From contig CANJXV010000188.1 in assembly GCA_947478935.1 (NCBI GenBank), positions 1-5,528 on the forward strand: a DNA stretch of 5,528 nt, read 5' to 3'. Each line of letters starts with the position of its first letter. The first letter of the stretch is position 1. Shown piece after piece: positions 1 through 5,528 of this stretch. This stretch comes from Comamonadaceae bacterium (GTDB taxonomy: Bacteria > Pseudomonadota > Gammaproteobacteria > Burkholderiales > Burkholderiaceae_C). The notes under the pieces were generated by a model. That model did no database searches. It was given only the letters and a program-made list of their open reading frames with translations, and was not told the origin of the DNA. A program made the translations under genes and the position numbers.

Positions 1-1167
1 GGCTTTAAGGCGCATTTATGGGGCTACAACGGCCAGTCGCCCGGCCCCACGATTGAAGTGGTGGAGGGCGACAGGGTGCGCGTTTATGTGACTAATAAAT
101 TGCCCGAACACACTAGCGTGCATTGGCATGGCCAGCGCCTGCCCAATGGCATGGATGGCGTGTCCGGCCTGAACCAGCCTTCGATCCAACCGGGCAAAAC
201 TTTTGTGTATGAATTTGTAGCGCGCAGGCCTGGCACCTTTATGTACCACCCGCATGCCGACGAAATGACGCAAATGGCCATGGGCATGATGGGTATGTGG
301 GTCACGCATCCCAAAGCGCCGCACCCCTTGATTGACGAGGTAGACCGCGACATTTGTTTTTTGCTCAACGCCTATGACATCGACCCCGGCAGCTACACCC
401 CGCAAATCATGACCATGCTGGAATTCAATATCTGGAGCTGGAACAGCCGCGTATTTCCGGGCATTGATTCGATCAACGTGCGCTATGGCGACAAGGTGCG
501 TATCCGCATGGGTAACCTGACCATGACCAACCACCCCATCCATATCCATGGCCATGAATTCCAGGTGACTGGCACCGACGGCGGACCGGTACCGCACAGC
601 GCGCGCTGGAGCGAGGTGACCACCGACATCGCGGTAGGGCAAATGCGGCAGATTGAATTTGTCGCCGACGAAGAAGGCGACTGGGCTTTCCATTGCCACA
701 AAAGCCACCACACCATGAACGCCATGGGCCACAAAATTCCTACGCTCATCGGGGTGGACCACAGTGGGCTGGCCGGGCGCATCCGCCAACTCATTCCGGA
801 CTACATGGTGATGGGCGAGCGAGGCATGGCCGATATGGCCGAAATGGAAATGCCCTTACCCGACAACACCGTACCCATGATGACTGGCGAAGGGCCCTTT
901 GGCAGCGTCGAGATGGGCGGTATGTTCAGCGTCCTCAAAGTGCGCAGAGACCAAAAGCCGGGCGACTACAGCAACCCCGGCTGGTACCGCCATCCGCCGG
1001 GCAGCGTGGCCTATGAATGGACCGGCGCCCTAGCCGAACCAACGCGTAGCCAAGCGGCAGGCAAGAGCGCGATGCCAGTGCAGGCCATGCCGCAAGGCGA
1101 GGTGCAAGTGCAGGTGCGCAAGCCCCAGACAGGCGGCGGCAAGCTTGATAAAGGTCACCAACATTAA
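1..1167 (+). CDS. Multicopper oxidase (copper oxidase), 5' end missing
   Basis: The reading frame is open from the first base, so the start and probably the signal peptide lie outside the window; 388 residues are visible. Numbering from the first visible codon, the four copper-binding motifs of the family are present in order: HWHG (41-44), YHPHADE (82-88), HPIHIHGH (178-185) and HCHxxxHxxxxM (231-242). Type 1 copper ligands should be H178, C232, H237 and M242, and the remaining motif histidines should build the trinuclear centre that reduces oxygen to water. About 145 residues follow the last motif, including a methionine-rich stretch (about 269-311), and the protein ends GHQH. Only about 93 residues separate the second and third motifs, which suggests two cupredoxin domains rather than three. 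The cupredoxin and CusF-like genes downstream point to periplasmic copper(I) oxidation or tolerance. Family membership is firm; the substrate is inferred. Confidence 0.93.
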   Translation, partial: GFKAHLWGYNGQSPGPTIEVVEGDRVRVYVTNKLPEHTSVHWHGQRLPNGMDGVSGLNQPSIQPGKTFVYEFVARRPGTFMYHPHADEMTQMAMGMMGMWVTHPKAPHPLIDEVDRDICFLLNAYDIDPGSYTPQIMTMLEFNIWSWNSRVFPGIDSINVRYGDKVRIRMGNLTMTNHPIHIHGHEFQVTGTDGGPVPHSARWSEVTTDIAVGQMRQIEFVADEEGDWAFHCHKSHHTMNAMGHKIPTLIGVDHSGLAGRIRQLIPDYMVMGERGMADMAEMEMPLPDNTVPMMTGEGPFGSVEMGGMFSVLKVRRDQKPGDYSNPGWYRHPPGSVAYEWTGALAEPTRSQAAGKSAMPVQAMPQGEVQVQVRKPQTGGGKLDKGHQH

Positions 1168-1176
1168 GTTGGAAAT

Positions 1177-1205
1177 GGGCTACAAACTGCTATGCGCCTT
1201 AGCCC
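1177..1205. repeat. Weak inverted repeat after the oxidase gene
   Basis: GGGCTA (1177-1182) can pair with TAGCCC (1200-1205) across a 17-base loop, just after the oxidase stop codon. No run of T follows, so it does not look like an intrinsic terminator. It may be chance. The rest of the 114-base gap before the cupredoxin gene shows no convincing promoter. Confidence 0.2.
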
Positions 1206-1269
1206 CACGCAAGTCCCACTTAAGCCTCAGGCAAGCCCCGCCAGCAAACCATAAAACATTTTTTACGAC

Positions 1270-1277
1270 AAGGAAAA
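1270..1277 (+). promoter_or_regulatory. Ribosome binding site of the cupredoxin gene
   Basis: AAGGAAAA lies four bases before the ATG at 1282, counted from the end of the A run, with its AAGGA core seven bases upstream. This supports that start codon. Confidence 0.7.
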
Positions 1278-1281
1278 CACC

Positions 1282-1803
1282 ATGCGAACCCCAACCATTT
1301 TTGTAGCGGCTGCACTGCTGGCAGTGAGCTTGGCGGCCCAGGCCAGCGGCACCCATGCCGGCGGCCATGCGCATGAGGGCCCCAGCATCGGCGAACCTGG
1401 CCTGGCCGATAAAGTCAGCCGCACTGTCACCATCGACATGCAGGACAACATGCGTTTTGTACCCGCTACCGTGTCGGTGAAACAAGGCGAGACGATTCGT
1501 TTTGTGGTGCGCAACACGGGCGCCGTGGCGCATGAGCTGGTGCTGGGGAATATCAAAGACTTGAAAGCCCACGCCAAAGCCATGCAAAAGTTCCCGGACA
1601 TGGAACACGAAGAACCCAATATGCTGGGCCTAGCGCCCGGCGCGCAGGGCGAACTGCTATGGCATTTCACCAGTGCCATGGCGGTGGACTTTGCCTGCTT
1701 GCGCCCCGGCCATTACGAGGCCGGAATGAAAGGCAAGATCCAAGTCGCCAAAGGCAAAGCAGCGCCAAAAAACAAGGAGCCACACGATGCCCATAAGCAC
1801 TAA
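1282..1803 (+). CDS. Secreted cupredoxin-family copper protein
   Basis: A 173-residue protein with a clear Sec signal peptide (hydrophobic residues 6-19, likely cleavage after AQA at 21). The mature part is a single cupredoxin fold of the plastocyanin/azurin type. The visible type 1 copper ligands are H84 (in AHELVLG) and then C139, H144 and M149 in the loop CLRPGHYEAGM. Histidines cluster right after the signal peptide (residues 25-31) and at the C-terminus (HDAHKH), and could bind extra copper. It probably carries electrons or copper in the periplasm, perhaps with the oxidase encoded 114 bases upstream. The good ribosome binding site and the signal peptide support the chosen start. Its 3' end overlaps the CusF-like gene by 17 bases, which suggests coupled translation. 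The fold and copper site are well supported; the partner is inferred. Confidence 0.92.
   Translation: MRTPTIFVAAALLAVSLAAQASGTHAGGHAHEGPSIGEPGLADKVSRTVTIDMQDNMRFVPATVSVKQGETIRFVVRNTGAVAHELVLGNIKDLKAHAKAMQKFPDMEHEEPNMLGLAPGAQGELLWHFTSAMAVDFACLRPGHYEAGMKGKIQVAKGKAAPKNKEPHDAHKH
1774..1779 (+). promoter_or_regulatory. Ribosome binding site of the CusF-like gene
   Basis: AAGGAG sits seven bases before the ATG at 1787, inside the end of the cupredoxin coding region. It is the strongest Shine-Dalgarno match I found and fixes the overlapping start. Confidence 0.8.
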
Positions 1804-2101
1804 ACCAAAGCCTCGTGTGGCGTTCCTTGCACTGCTATTGCTGGCGCTCATGTCCTTGGCTTCCTGGTCGCAAAGCGACGATAAGGTCGCAGGCGAGGTA
1901 CGCAAAGTGGACCGCGACAACCAGAAAATCACTATCAAGCACGGCGAAATCAAATCCTTAGATATGCCGCCTATGACCATGGTCTTTACCGTCAAAGATC
2001 CTACCTTGCTGGAGGCAGCCAAGCCCGGCGACAAAGTGCGCTTTGGGGTGGCGCGCGAAGACGGCAAATTTGTGGTGACAGCGATTGAAATAGCGCCTTG
2101 A
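1787..2101 (+). CDS. CusF-like periplasmic copper-binding protein
   Basis: A 104-residue protein: a positively charged start, a hydrophobic signal segment (about 11-26), then one small OB-fold domain of the CusF type (about 33-102). E. coli CusF binds Cu(I) or Ag(I) through one histidine and two methionines, capped by a tryptophan, and hands the metal to the CusCBA efflux pump. Here the matching residues are H52 (ITIKHGEI), M63 and M65 (PPMTM). The tryptophan position is M60 (LDMPPMTM). The gene overlaps the cupredoxin gene by 17 bases in another reading frame and has its own strong ribosome binding site, so the two are almost certainly in one operon. It likely acts as a periplasmic copper chaperone. 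No CusA, CusB or CusC homologue is visible here, so delivery to an efflux pump is inferred from the family. Confidence 0.9.
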   Translation: MPISTKPKPRVAFLALLLLALMSLASWSQSDDKVAGEVRKVDRDNQKITIKHGEIKSLDMPPMTMVFTVKDPTLLEAAKPGDKVRFGVAREDGKFVVTAIEIAP

Positions 2102-2112
2102 GCGCATCCTAA

Positions 2113-2817
2113 TCAAGTCCCCGCATACCGATAAATTTGGTTGCCCTGCGGCGCATGAATTTGCGCGTTGAAGGACAGGATGATGCGTTCGCGTTCGCCC
2201 TCATAGGGCATGGCTTTGTGCGCTAGAAAAGCGGGGAAAAGTACCAGCTCACCCTCTTGCGGACTCACGTCGAGCGTAGCGTTTTGCATGAAGGCGTTGC
2301 CCATGTCCATGTGCGCGCCGCCCAGCAGTGGAAACATCGGGCTGTAAAAACGCGTCACGCCATTGTGCGTGCCCCATTGCGCATGTTTGGCGCGCTCGTG
2401 CGGCGGGTCGATTTGCAGGTAATACACGCCAGACCAAGAGCAATTGCCGTGGGTGTGAACATCATGAAAAGCCGCGCCGTTTTGGATCTGAAACCACACG
2501 CCAGTCAGGAGCAATTGCAAGGGCTGCTGGCCCGGTGGCCAGACCTGGGCATTGGCGCGTTGCGCGGTGTCTTGCAGCGACTGCACAATGAACTGCACCA
2601 AAGCCCGGAACTCGGGTACGTCCACTCGGTTGAGTAAATCATCTTCGCTGGCGTAAAACGCACCGGCGCGCTCCGGGTGCAGTGCCACATCGGTGGCGCG
2701 CATGCTGGCAAACACGCGGGAGAGCATCGGGTTGATATCCGCCGCACCGGCAAAACGGTGGCGCCCCATGGGTACGGGCCATTGTCCGGTGAAGGTCTTG
2801 CTTGCGTCTTCTTTCAT
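2113..2817 (-). CDS. Putative 2-oxoglutarate/Fe(II)-dependent oxygenase
   Basis: A 234-residue protein with no signal peptide, so probably cytoplasmic. The C-terminal half matches my recollection of the TIGR02466-type putative 2OG-Fe(II) oxygenases: VWFQIQNGAAFHDVHTHG followed by SWSGVYYL (about 107-134), then GELVLFPAFLAHKAMPYEG (189-207) and RIILSFN (211-217). Candidate iron ligands are H121, H123 and H200, and R211 would bind the 2-oxoglutarate carboxylate. The substrate is unknown. It is the last gene of the minus-strand block, 31 bases after the nucleotidyltransferase gene. No ATG, GTG or TTG occurs in frame in the 30 bases before this ATG, which supports the start; the ribosome binding site (AGG, nine bases upstream) is weak. 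It ends 11 bases from the oppositely oriented CusF-like gene. Confidence 0.8.
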   Translation of the reverse strand: MKEDASKTFTGQWPVPMGRHRFAGAADINPMLSRVFASMRATDVALHPERAGAFYASEDDLLNRVDVPEFRALVQFIVQSLQDTAQRANAQVWPPGQQPLQLLLTGVWFQIQNGAAFHDVHTHGNCSWSGVYYLQIDPPHERAKHAQWGTHNGVTRFYSPMFPLLGGAHMDMGNAFMQNATLDVSPQEGELVLFPAFLAHKAMPYEGERERIILSFNAQIHAPQGNQIYRYAGT

Positions 2818-2852
2818 GTCGCCGCGCCTGTGGCCTCTGAGGCCCCGCTCAT
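2814..2852 (-). other. 12-codon reading frame linking two genes
   Basis: A tiny frame encoding MSGASEATGAAT fills the gap between the nucleotidyltransferase and oxygenase genes. Its ATG overlaps the upstream TGA as ATGA (2852-2849), and its own TGA overlaps the oxygenase ATG as ATGA (2817-2814). Terminating ribosomes could step through it to reach the oxygenase start, which has only a weak ribosome binding site. No strong Shine-Dalgarno sequence precedes it, and such a short frame can arise by chance, so expression is unproven. Confidence 0.25.
2832..2844. repeat. 13-base palindrome GGCCTCTGAGGCC
   Basis: Two perfect 6-base arms flank a single central base, between the nucleotidyltransferase and oxygenase genes. 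In RNA it could form a 5-bp stem with a 3-base loop. No U run follows on either strand, so a terminator is unlikely. It could be a small hairpin affecting oxygenase translation, a protein site, or chance. Confidence 0.4.
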
Positions 2853-3529
2853 ACGTGCGCGTCGGCCAGCGCTTGCGGTAACTCCAGCTTCCAACCGGTG
2901 CGCGTGGCCAGGGCTTCGATATCTTTCAGCGTGTCCAGGTCGGTGATAAAGCGGGTGTTGCTGGTGTGGTGCAGGTGCACCAAAGCCGGCTGGTTTTCGA
3001 CAAAGTTGCGGCAGGCCAGGTTGACGTCACTTGCGCGGATGTCGGCCAGCGCCACATCGTCCATCACCAAGGGGTTGCCGCGCTGCCCATCGACCATAGG
3101 CACCAGCACATGGCCGCTGGCACGTTTTTTAAAGGCGGCGATTAACTCCGTCAAATCGGCAGCGCCCAAGAGTGGCTGATCGGCCAGGGCTACCAACACC
3201 GCGTCAAAATTGCCTCGCAAAGCATTAAGCCCGCAGCGCACCGAGCTTTGCTGGCCCAGTGCGAAGTCTGGGTTGTGGGCCAAGGTCACGGGAAAGGAGG
3301 CAATACTGGCCTCTACCGCATCGCGCGCGTAGCCGGTGACCACTACCACCTCATCCACGCCAGCGCCGCTCAGCGCAATCAACTGGCGCTTGATCAGGGG
3401 CACGCCTTGCAGCGTGATCAGCGACTTGGCGACGCCGCCCATGCGGCTGCCCTGGCCGGCGGCCAGTAGCACGGCGCCAATGCGCAAGCGGGCATAGAGT
3501 CCGCCACCTTGTTTGAGTAAGCATCCCAT
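2849..3529 (-). CDS. MocA-like molybdenum cofactor nucleotidyltransferase
   Basis: A 226-residue protein of the MobA-like NTP transferase fold, probably cytoplasmic. The nucleotide-binding loop LLAAGQGSRMG (21-31) with K35 is followed by GQQSSVRCGL (92-101), LADQP (115-119), RGNP (150-153) and a C-terminal DLDTLKDIEAL (197-207) matching the family's DIDTPED region. The loop reads LAAG, as in MocA (which joins CMP to molybdopterin), rather than LAGG as in GTP-using MobA, so the likely product is molybdopterin cytosine dinucleotide, the cofactor of many bacterial molybdenum hydroxylases. It starts two bases after the CoxE-type stop codon, which suggests tight coupling. The first 16 residues precede the conserved core, so the true start could be later, but I saw no better-placed start with a ribosome binding site. 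The family is clear; CTP specificity is inferred from one motif. Confidence 0.88.
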   Translation of the reverse strand: MGCLLKQGGGLYARLRIGAVLLAAGQGSRMGGVAKSLITLQGVPLIKRQLIALSGAGVDEVVVVTGYARDAVEASIASFPVTLAHNPDFALGQQSSVRCGLNALRGNFDAVLVALADQPLLGAADLTELIAAFKKRASGHVLVPMVDGQRGNPLVMDDVALADIRASDVNLACRNFVENQPALVHLHHTSNTRFITDLDTLKDIEALATRTGWKLELPQALADAHV

Positions 3530-3531
3530 GG

Positions 3532-4740
3532 TCAGGCCTTGTGTGTGTGGGTGGAAAAAATGGTGCTGCGCAGTAAGTCAGGCAGGCGCGCAAGACTGGC
3601 CAGATTATGGGCCGGCATGGCGCGGTGGATAAAGGGCAGTGCGCCTTGCATGGCCTCGGATTGGGGTAATTCTTTAGTTGGATGCAGCCAGCACACGCGC
3701 ACGCCGCGCGCATGCAGGCGCGCCAGCAAGTCGCCCAGGGCCTCTGGCGGGTCGGTGTCATAGCCATCGCTAAAGACTAAAAAAACATCGCCCCGGCGCA
3801 ACCAGCGGCCCATATGCAAGTCCACCGCCTCTTGCAAACAGGACGCGATCCGCGTACCGCCGCCAAAGCCGAAGGTGACGGCGTTGATTTTTTCCTGCAC
3901 CCGCTCGCTGCGCTGCTTCATGAGGGGCGTCACTTCGGCCAGACGGGTGTGAAACACAAAGGCCCGTGCCTGTAGCACTTCTACAAAGGCGCGGCTCAGG
4001 CGTAGAAAAAATTGCGCATGCACTTCCATCGAGCGACTGACATCGACCAACACCGCCACCCGTGGCGTGCGGCGGCGCGGTTGGCTGCGGTGCAGCGCAA
4101 TCAGCTCGCCACCGCTGGCCAGGGCCGCGCGCATGGAGCGGCGCAGGTGCACCGCGCCCGCGTGCAAATCATGCGCGCGCCTGCGCGTCAGTTGCGTGTG
4201 CATGCGCCGTTTGAGCGCGCGTACCAAGGGCTCAAAGCGGTCCAGATCGCCGGGCAGCCAGTCCGCAAAATCGCGTTCATCGGGCGCTGCATTGCGGCTG
4301 GCACCGGCTTGGGCGCGCTGGCTTTCGCTGCCGGTATCGCCGTCGCTCACTGCCGCACCGTCGGCTTGGCCCAAACTGCTTTGCGGCTGGCCTGGCGGGG
4401 TGTTGCCCGCTTGCTGCGCCATGTCCTGGTGCATTTGCTGCACCAGTTGCTGCAAATGGCGCGGCTTGTGTTGCAGGCCCGAAGTGCGCGCGGTGCCGCG
4501 CACCTTGTGCGGGAACCAAAAAGCCTGGTGCAAATCTGGGTACTTGGCCCATTGCGCCTGGCTGCCGCTGGCTATGGCGCGCCACAAGGCTTCGGTGCGT
4601 TTCCACTGCGCGAGTGGCAGGGCACTTGCGGCGCGCAGCATCAAATTGATCTCGGCAAAGCCCAGGGCAAAACCGTGCTCGCGCAAGTAGTGCGCGAAAT
4701 CAGCCAGTTGCTGGCGCGGGTCGGTCGCGGTGGGCTGCAT
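3532..4740 (-). CDS. coxE: CoxE-type von Willebrand factor A protein
   Basis: A 402-residue protein without signal peptide or membrane segment. Residues 1-100 form a helical N-terminal region typical of CoxE. Residues about 105-155 are a Gln/Ser/Gly-rich linker, probably disordered. The VWA domain runs from about 226 to 390, with a complete metal-ion-dependent adhesion site: DVSRS (D233, S235, S237), T296 in GFGGGTRI and D325 in VFSDGYD. CoxE works with the AAA+ ATPase CoxD; in Oligotropha, CoxD is needed to finish the copper/molybdenum/sulfur centre of CO dehydrogenase. Here it follows the CoxD-like gene by 14 bases and precedes the MocA-like gene by two, which fits a molybdenum hydroxylase maturation operon. 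The ribosome binding site before the ATG is weak, so translation is probably coupled. The protein ends THTHKA, encoded by a TG-repeat tract. The target enzyme is not visible. Confidence 0.9.
   Translation of the reverse strand: MQPTATDPRQQLADFAHYLREHGFALGFAEINLMLRAASALPLAQWKRTEALWRAIASGSQAQWAKYPDLHQAFWFPHKVRGTARTSGLQHKPRHLQQLVQQMHQDMAQQAGNTPPGQPQSSLGQADGAAVSDGDTGSESQRAQAGASRNAAPDERDFADWLPGDLDRFEPLVRALKRRMHTQLTRRRAHDLHAGAVHLRRSMRAALASGGELIALHRSQPRRRTPRVAVLVDVSRSMEVHAQFFLRLSRAFVEVLQARAFVFHTRLAEVTPLMKQRSERVQEKINAVTFGFGGGTRIASCLQEAVDLHMGRWLRRGDVFLVFSDGYDTDPPEALGDLLARLHARGVRVCWLHPTKELPQSEAMQGALPFIHRAMPAHNLASLARLPDLLRSTIFSTHTHKA
3540..3549. repeat. Five-unit TG dinucleotide tract
   Basis: Five TG units in a row (CA on the coding strand) encode the last residues of the CoxE-type protein, just before its stop codon. 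A length change would shift the frame there and alter how the gene ends relative to the next start. The tract is short, so slippage is only a possibility. Confidence 0.6.
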
Positions 4741-4754
4741 AGGCGCACAAGCGC

Positions 4755-5528
4755 TTACTTAAAGCCGCCGGCCACGCCCACGTCCTGGCCGATACGCGGG
4801 CCGTCGATCAGCTTGGCCACGCGCTCGGGCGTTACGCCCCAGCGGTCGTTGCGCGTCTTGAGCAGCGCGGCCAGCGAATGGCTAAGCAGCGCAGGGTCTT
4901 GTGGCAATTCTTGCAGGCCGAGTTTGAAGAGCACGCGCACCCAGTCCAAGGTCTCGGCAATGCCCGGTGTTTTGTCCAGGTCTTCTTTGCGCAGGCGCTG
5001 CACAAAGGCCACCGATTCTTCCACCAGGCGGCTGGCCGCTTCGGGTACCAGGGTGCGCACAATGTGCATTTCGCGCGCCAGGCTGGGAAAGTCCAGGTAA
5101 TGAAACAGACAGCGGCGGCGCAGCGCGTCCGATAAATCGCGCGTGCCATTGCTGGTCAGCACCACGAGGGGTTTGCTGCGTGCGCTCAGGGTGCCTAATT
5201 CGGGAATGCTGATCTGAAACTCCGACAGCATTTCCAGCAAAAACGCTTCAAAGGCTTCGTCCGCGCGGTCGATTTCGTCAATCAGCAAGACGCAAGGCAC
5301 TTCACTGCGAATGGCTTGCAGCAAAGGGCGTTGCAGCAAAAACGCTTCAGAAAACAAATTACTGCGCAAGGCTTCGTGGCCTTTATCGGCAGCACCCGCT
5401 GCGGCTGCACCCGCTCCTGCTTCAGTCAAGCGGATTTCTAGCAACTGGCGGCTGTAATTCCATTCATACACCGCTTGCCCCAGGTCCAGGCCTTCGTAGC
5501 ATTGCAAGCGCAGCAGCGGGCGGCCCAA
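4755..5528 (-). CDS. coxD: CoxD/MoxR-type AAA+ ATPase, 5' end missing
   Basis: The 257 visible residues are the C-terminal part of a MoxR-family AAA+ ATPase. The frame is open to the window edge, where the first codon (TTG, Leu) is inside the protein. The Walker A loop, which normally lies shortly before the visible GRPLLRLQCYEGLD segment, is therefore outside. Present are Walker B LLIDEIDRAD (81-90, with D84 and E85), the sensor 1 segment VVLTSN (122-127, N127), and the arginine-finger region DALRRRC (134-140). An Ala/Gly-rich insert lies at 37-49. MoxR ATPases pair with VWA proteins to remodel or load metal enzymes; the CoxE-type gene 14 bases downstream is the expected partner. Together they likely activate a molybdenum hydroxylase, with CO dehydrogenase as the best-known case. 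Assignment to CoxD rather than another MoxR branch rests mainly on this pairing and the MocA-like neighbour. Confidence 0.88.
   Translation of the reverse strand: MGRPLLRLQCYEGLDLGQAVYEWNYSRQLLEIRLTEAGAGAAAAGAADKGHEALRSNLFSEAFLLQRPLLQAIRSEVPCVLLIDEIDRADEAFEAFLLEMLSEFQISIPELGTLSARSKPLVVLTSNGTRDLSDALRRRCLFHYLDFPSLAREMHIVRTLVPEAASRLVEESVAFVQRLRKEDLDKTPGIAETLDWVRVLFKLGLQELPQDPALLSHSLAALLKTRNDRWGVTPERVAKLIDGPRIGQDVGVAGGFK

Noticed and set aside
16..794. Long minus-strand open frames opposite the multicopper oxidase
   Set aside because: The plus-strand frame carries all four copper motifs. The antisense frames are rich in His, Ala and Val with no recognisable domain, as expected for shadows in GC-rich DNA.
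1230..1264. GC-rich stretch followed by six Ts before the cupredoxin gene as a terminator
   Set aside because: The only stem possible is about 3 bp and sits well before the T run. It also lies between genes that look co-transcribed.
1282..1679. Minus-strand open frames opposite the cupredoxin gene
   Set aside because: The plus strand has a signal peptide, a full copper site and a ribosome binding site; the opposite frames have none of these.
2093..2105. GCGC-CTTGA-GCGC hairpin as a terminator between the converging genes
   Set aside because: The stem is only 4 bp and no T run follows on either strand.
2849..3529. Calling the nucleotidyltransferase MobA (GTP-dependent)
   Set aside because: The loop reads LAAG, as in MocA, not LAGG, and the coxD/coxE context fits a cytosine-dinucleotide molybdenum hydroxylase better.
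4012..5100. 362-residue plus-strand open frame opposite coxE and coxD
   Set aside because: It runs antisense across two well-supported genes and their junction, is biased in composition (Ala, Arg, Gln), and shows no domain or ribosome binding site.
5526..5528. TTG at the window edge as the start of the ATPase gene
   Set aside because: A MoxR ATPase needs a Walker A loop before this point, and it is absent from the visible part; the TTG is an internal leucine codon.
1..5528. Mobile elements, CRISPR arrays, tRNA or rRNA genes
   Set aside because: I saw no transposase or integrase motifs, spaced direct repeats, or tRNA/rRNA-like sequence; nearly every base belongs to a typical chromosomal gene.

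Overview
The window looks like chromosomal DNA from a GC-rich betaproteobacterium. Burkholderiales, perhaps Comamonadaceae, is my best guess from codon use and from the look of the copper oxidase and CoxD/CoxE-type proteins. The lineage is inferred; nothing here fixes it. Almost all of the window is coding. It holds two gene blocks on opposite strands that converge around position 2107.

Left block (1-2101, plus strand): three genes for copper handling in the cell envelope. The first is the 3' part of a multicopper oxidase, which starts before the window. Next comes a secreted cupredoxin with a complete His/Cys/His/Met copper site. Last is a small CusF-like periplasmic copper-binding protein whose start overlaps the cupredoxin gene by 17 bases. 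Together they suggest copper oxidation and chaperoning in the periplasm, as in copper-tolerance operons. An efflux system may lie nearby, but none is visible.

Right block (5528-2113, minus strand, read right to left): a tightly packed set that begins outside the window. In transcription order it is a MoxR/CoxD-type AAA+ ATPase (5' end missing), a CoxE-type von Willebrand factor A protein, a MocA-like nucleotidyltransferase, and a putative 2-oxoglutarate/Fe(II) oxygenase. The first three are the usual accessory set for maturing a molybdenum hydroxylase, such as aerobic CO dehydrogenase or a relative. The ATPase and VWA protein would act on the apoenzyme, and the nucleotidyltransferase would make the dinucleotide form of the molybdenum cofactor. 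No structural hydroxylase subunits (L, M, S) are present, so the substrate is unknown; they would be expected upstream, beyond the right edge.

The more notable points are these. The oxidase spacing fits a two-domain (small-laccase-like) enzyme. An oxygenase is attached to the maturation operon. A 12-codon reading frame bridges the nucleotidyltransferase and the oxygenase through two ATGA overlaps. Copper genes sit next to a Cox-type maturation cluster. I see no mobile elements, RNA genes or CRISPR arrays, and no clearly new system.
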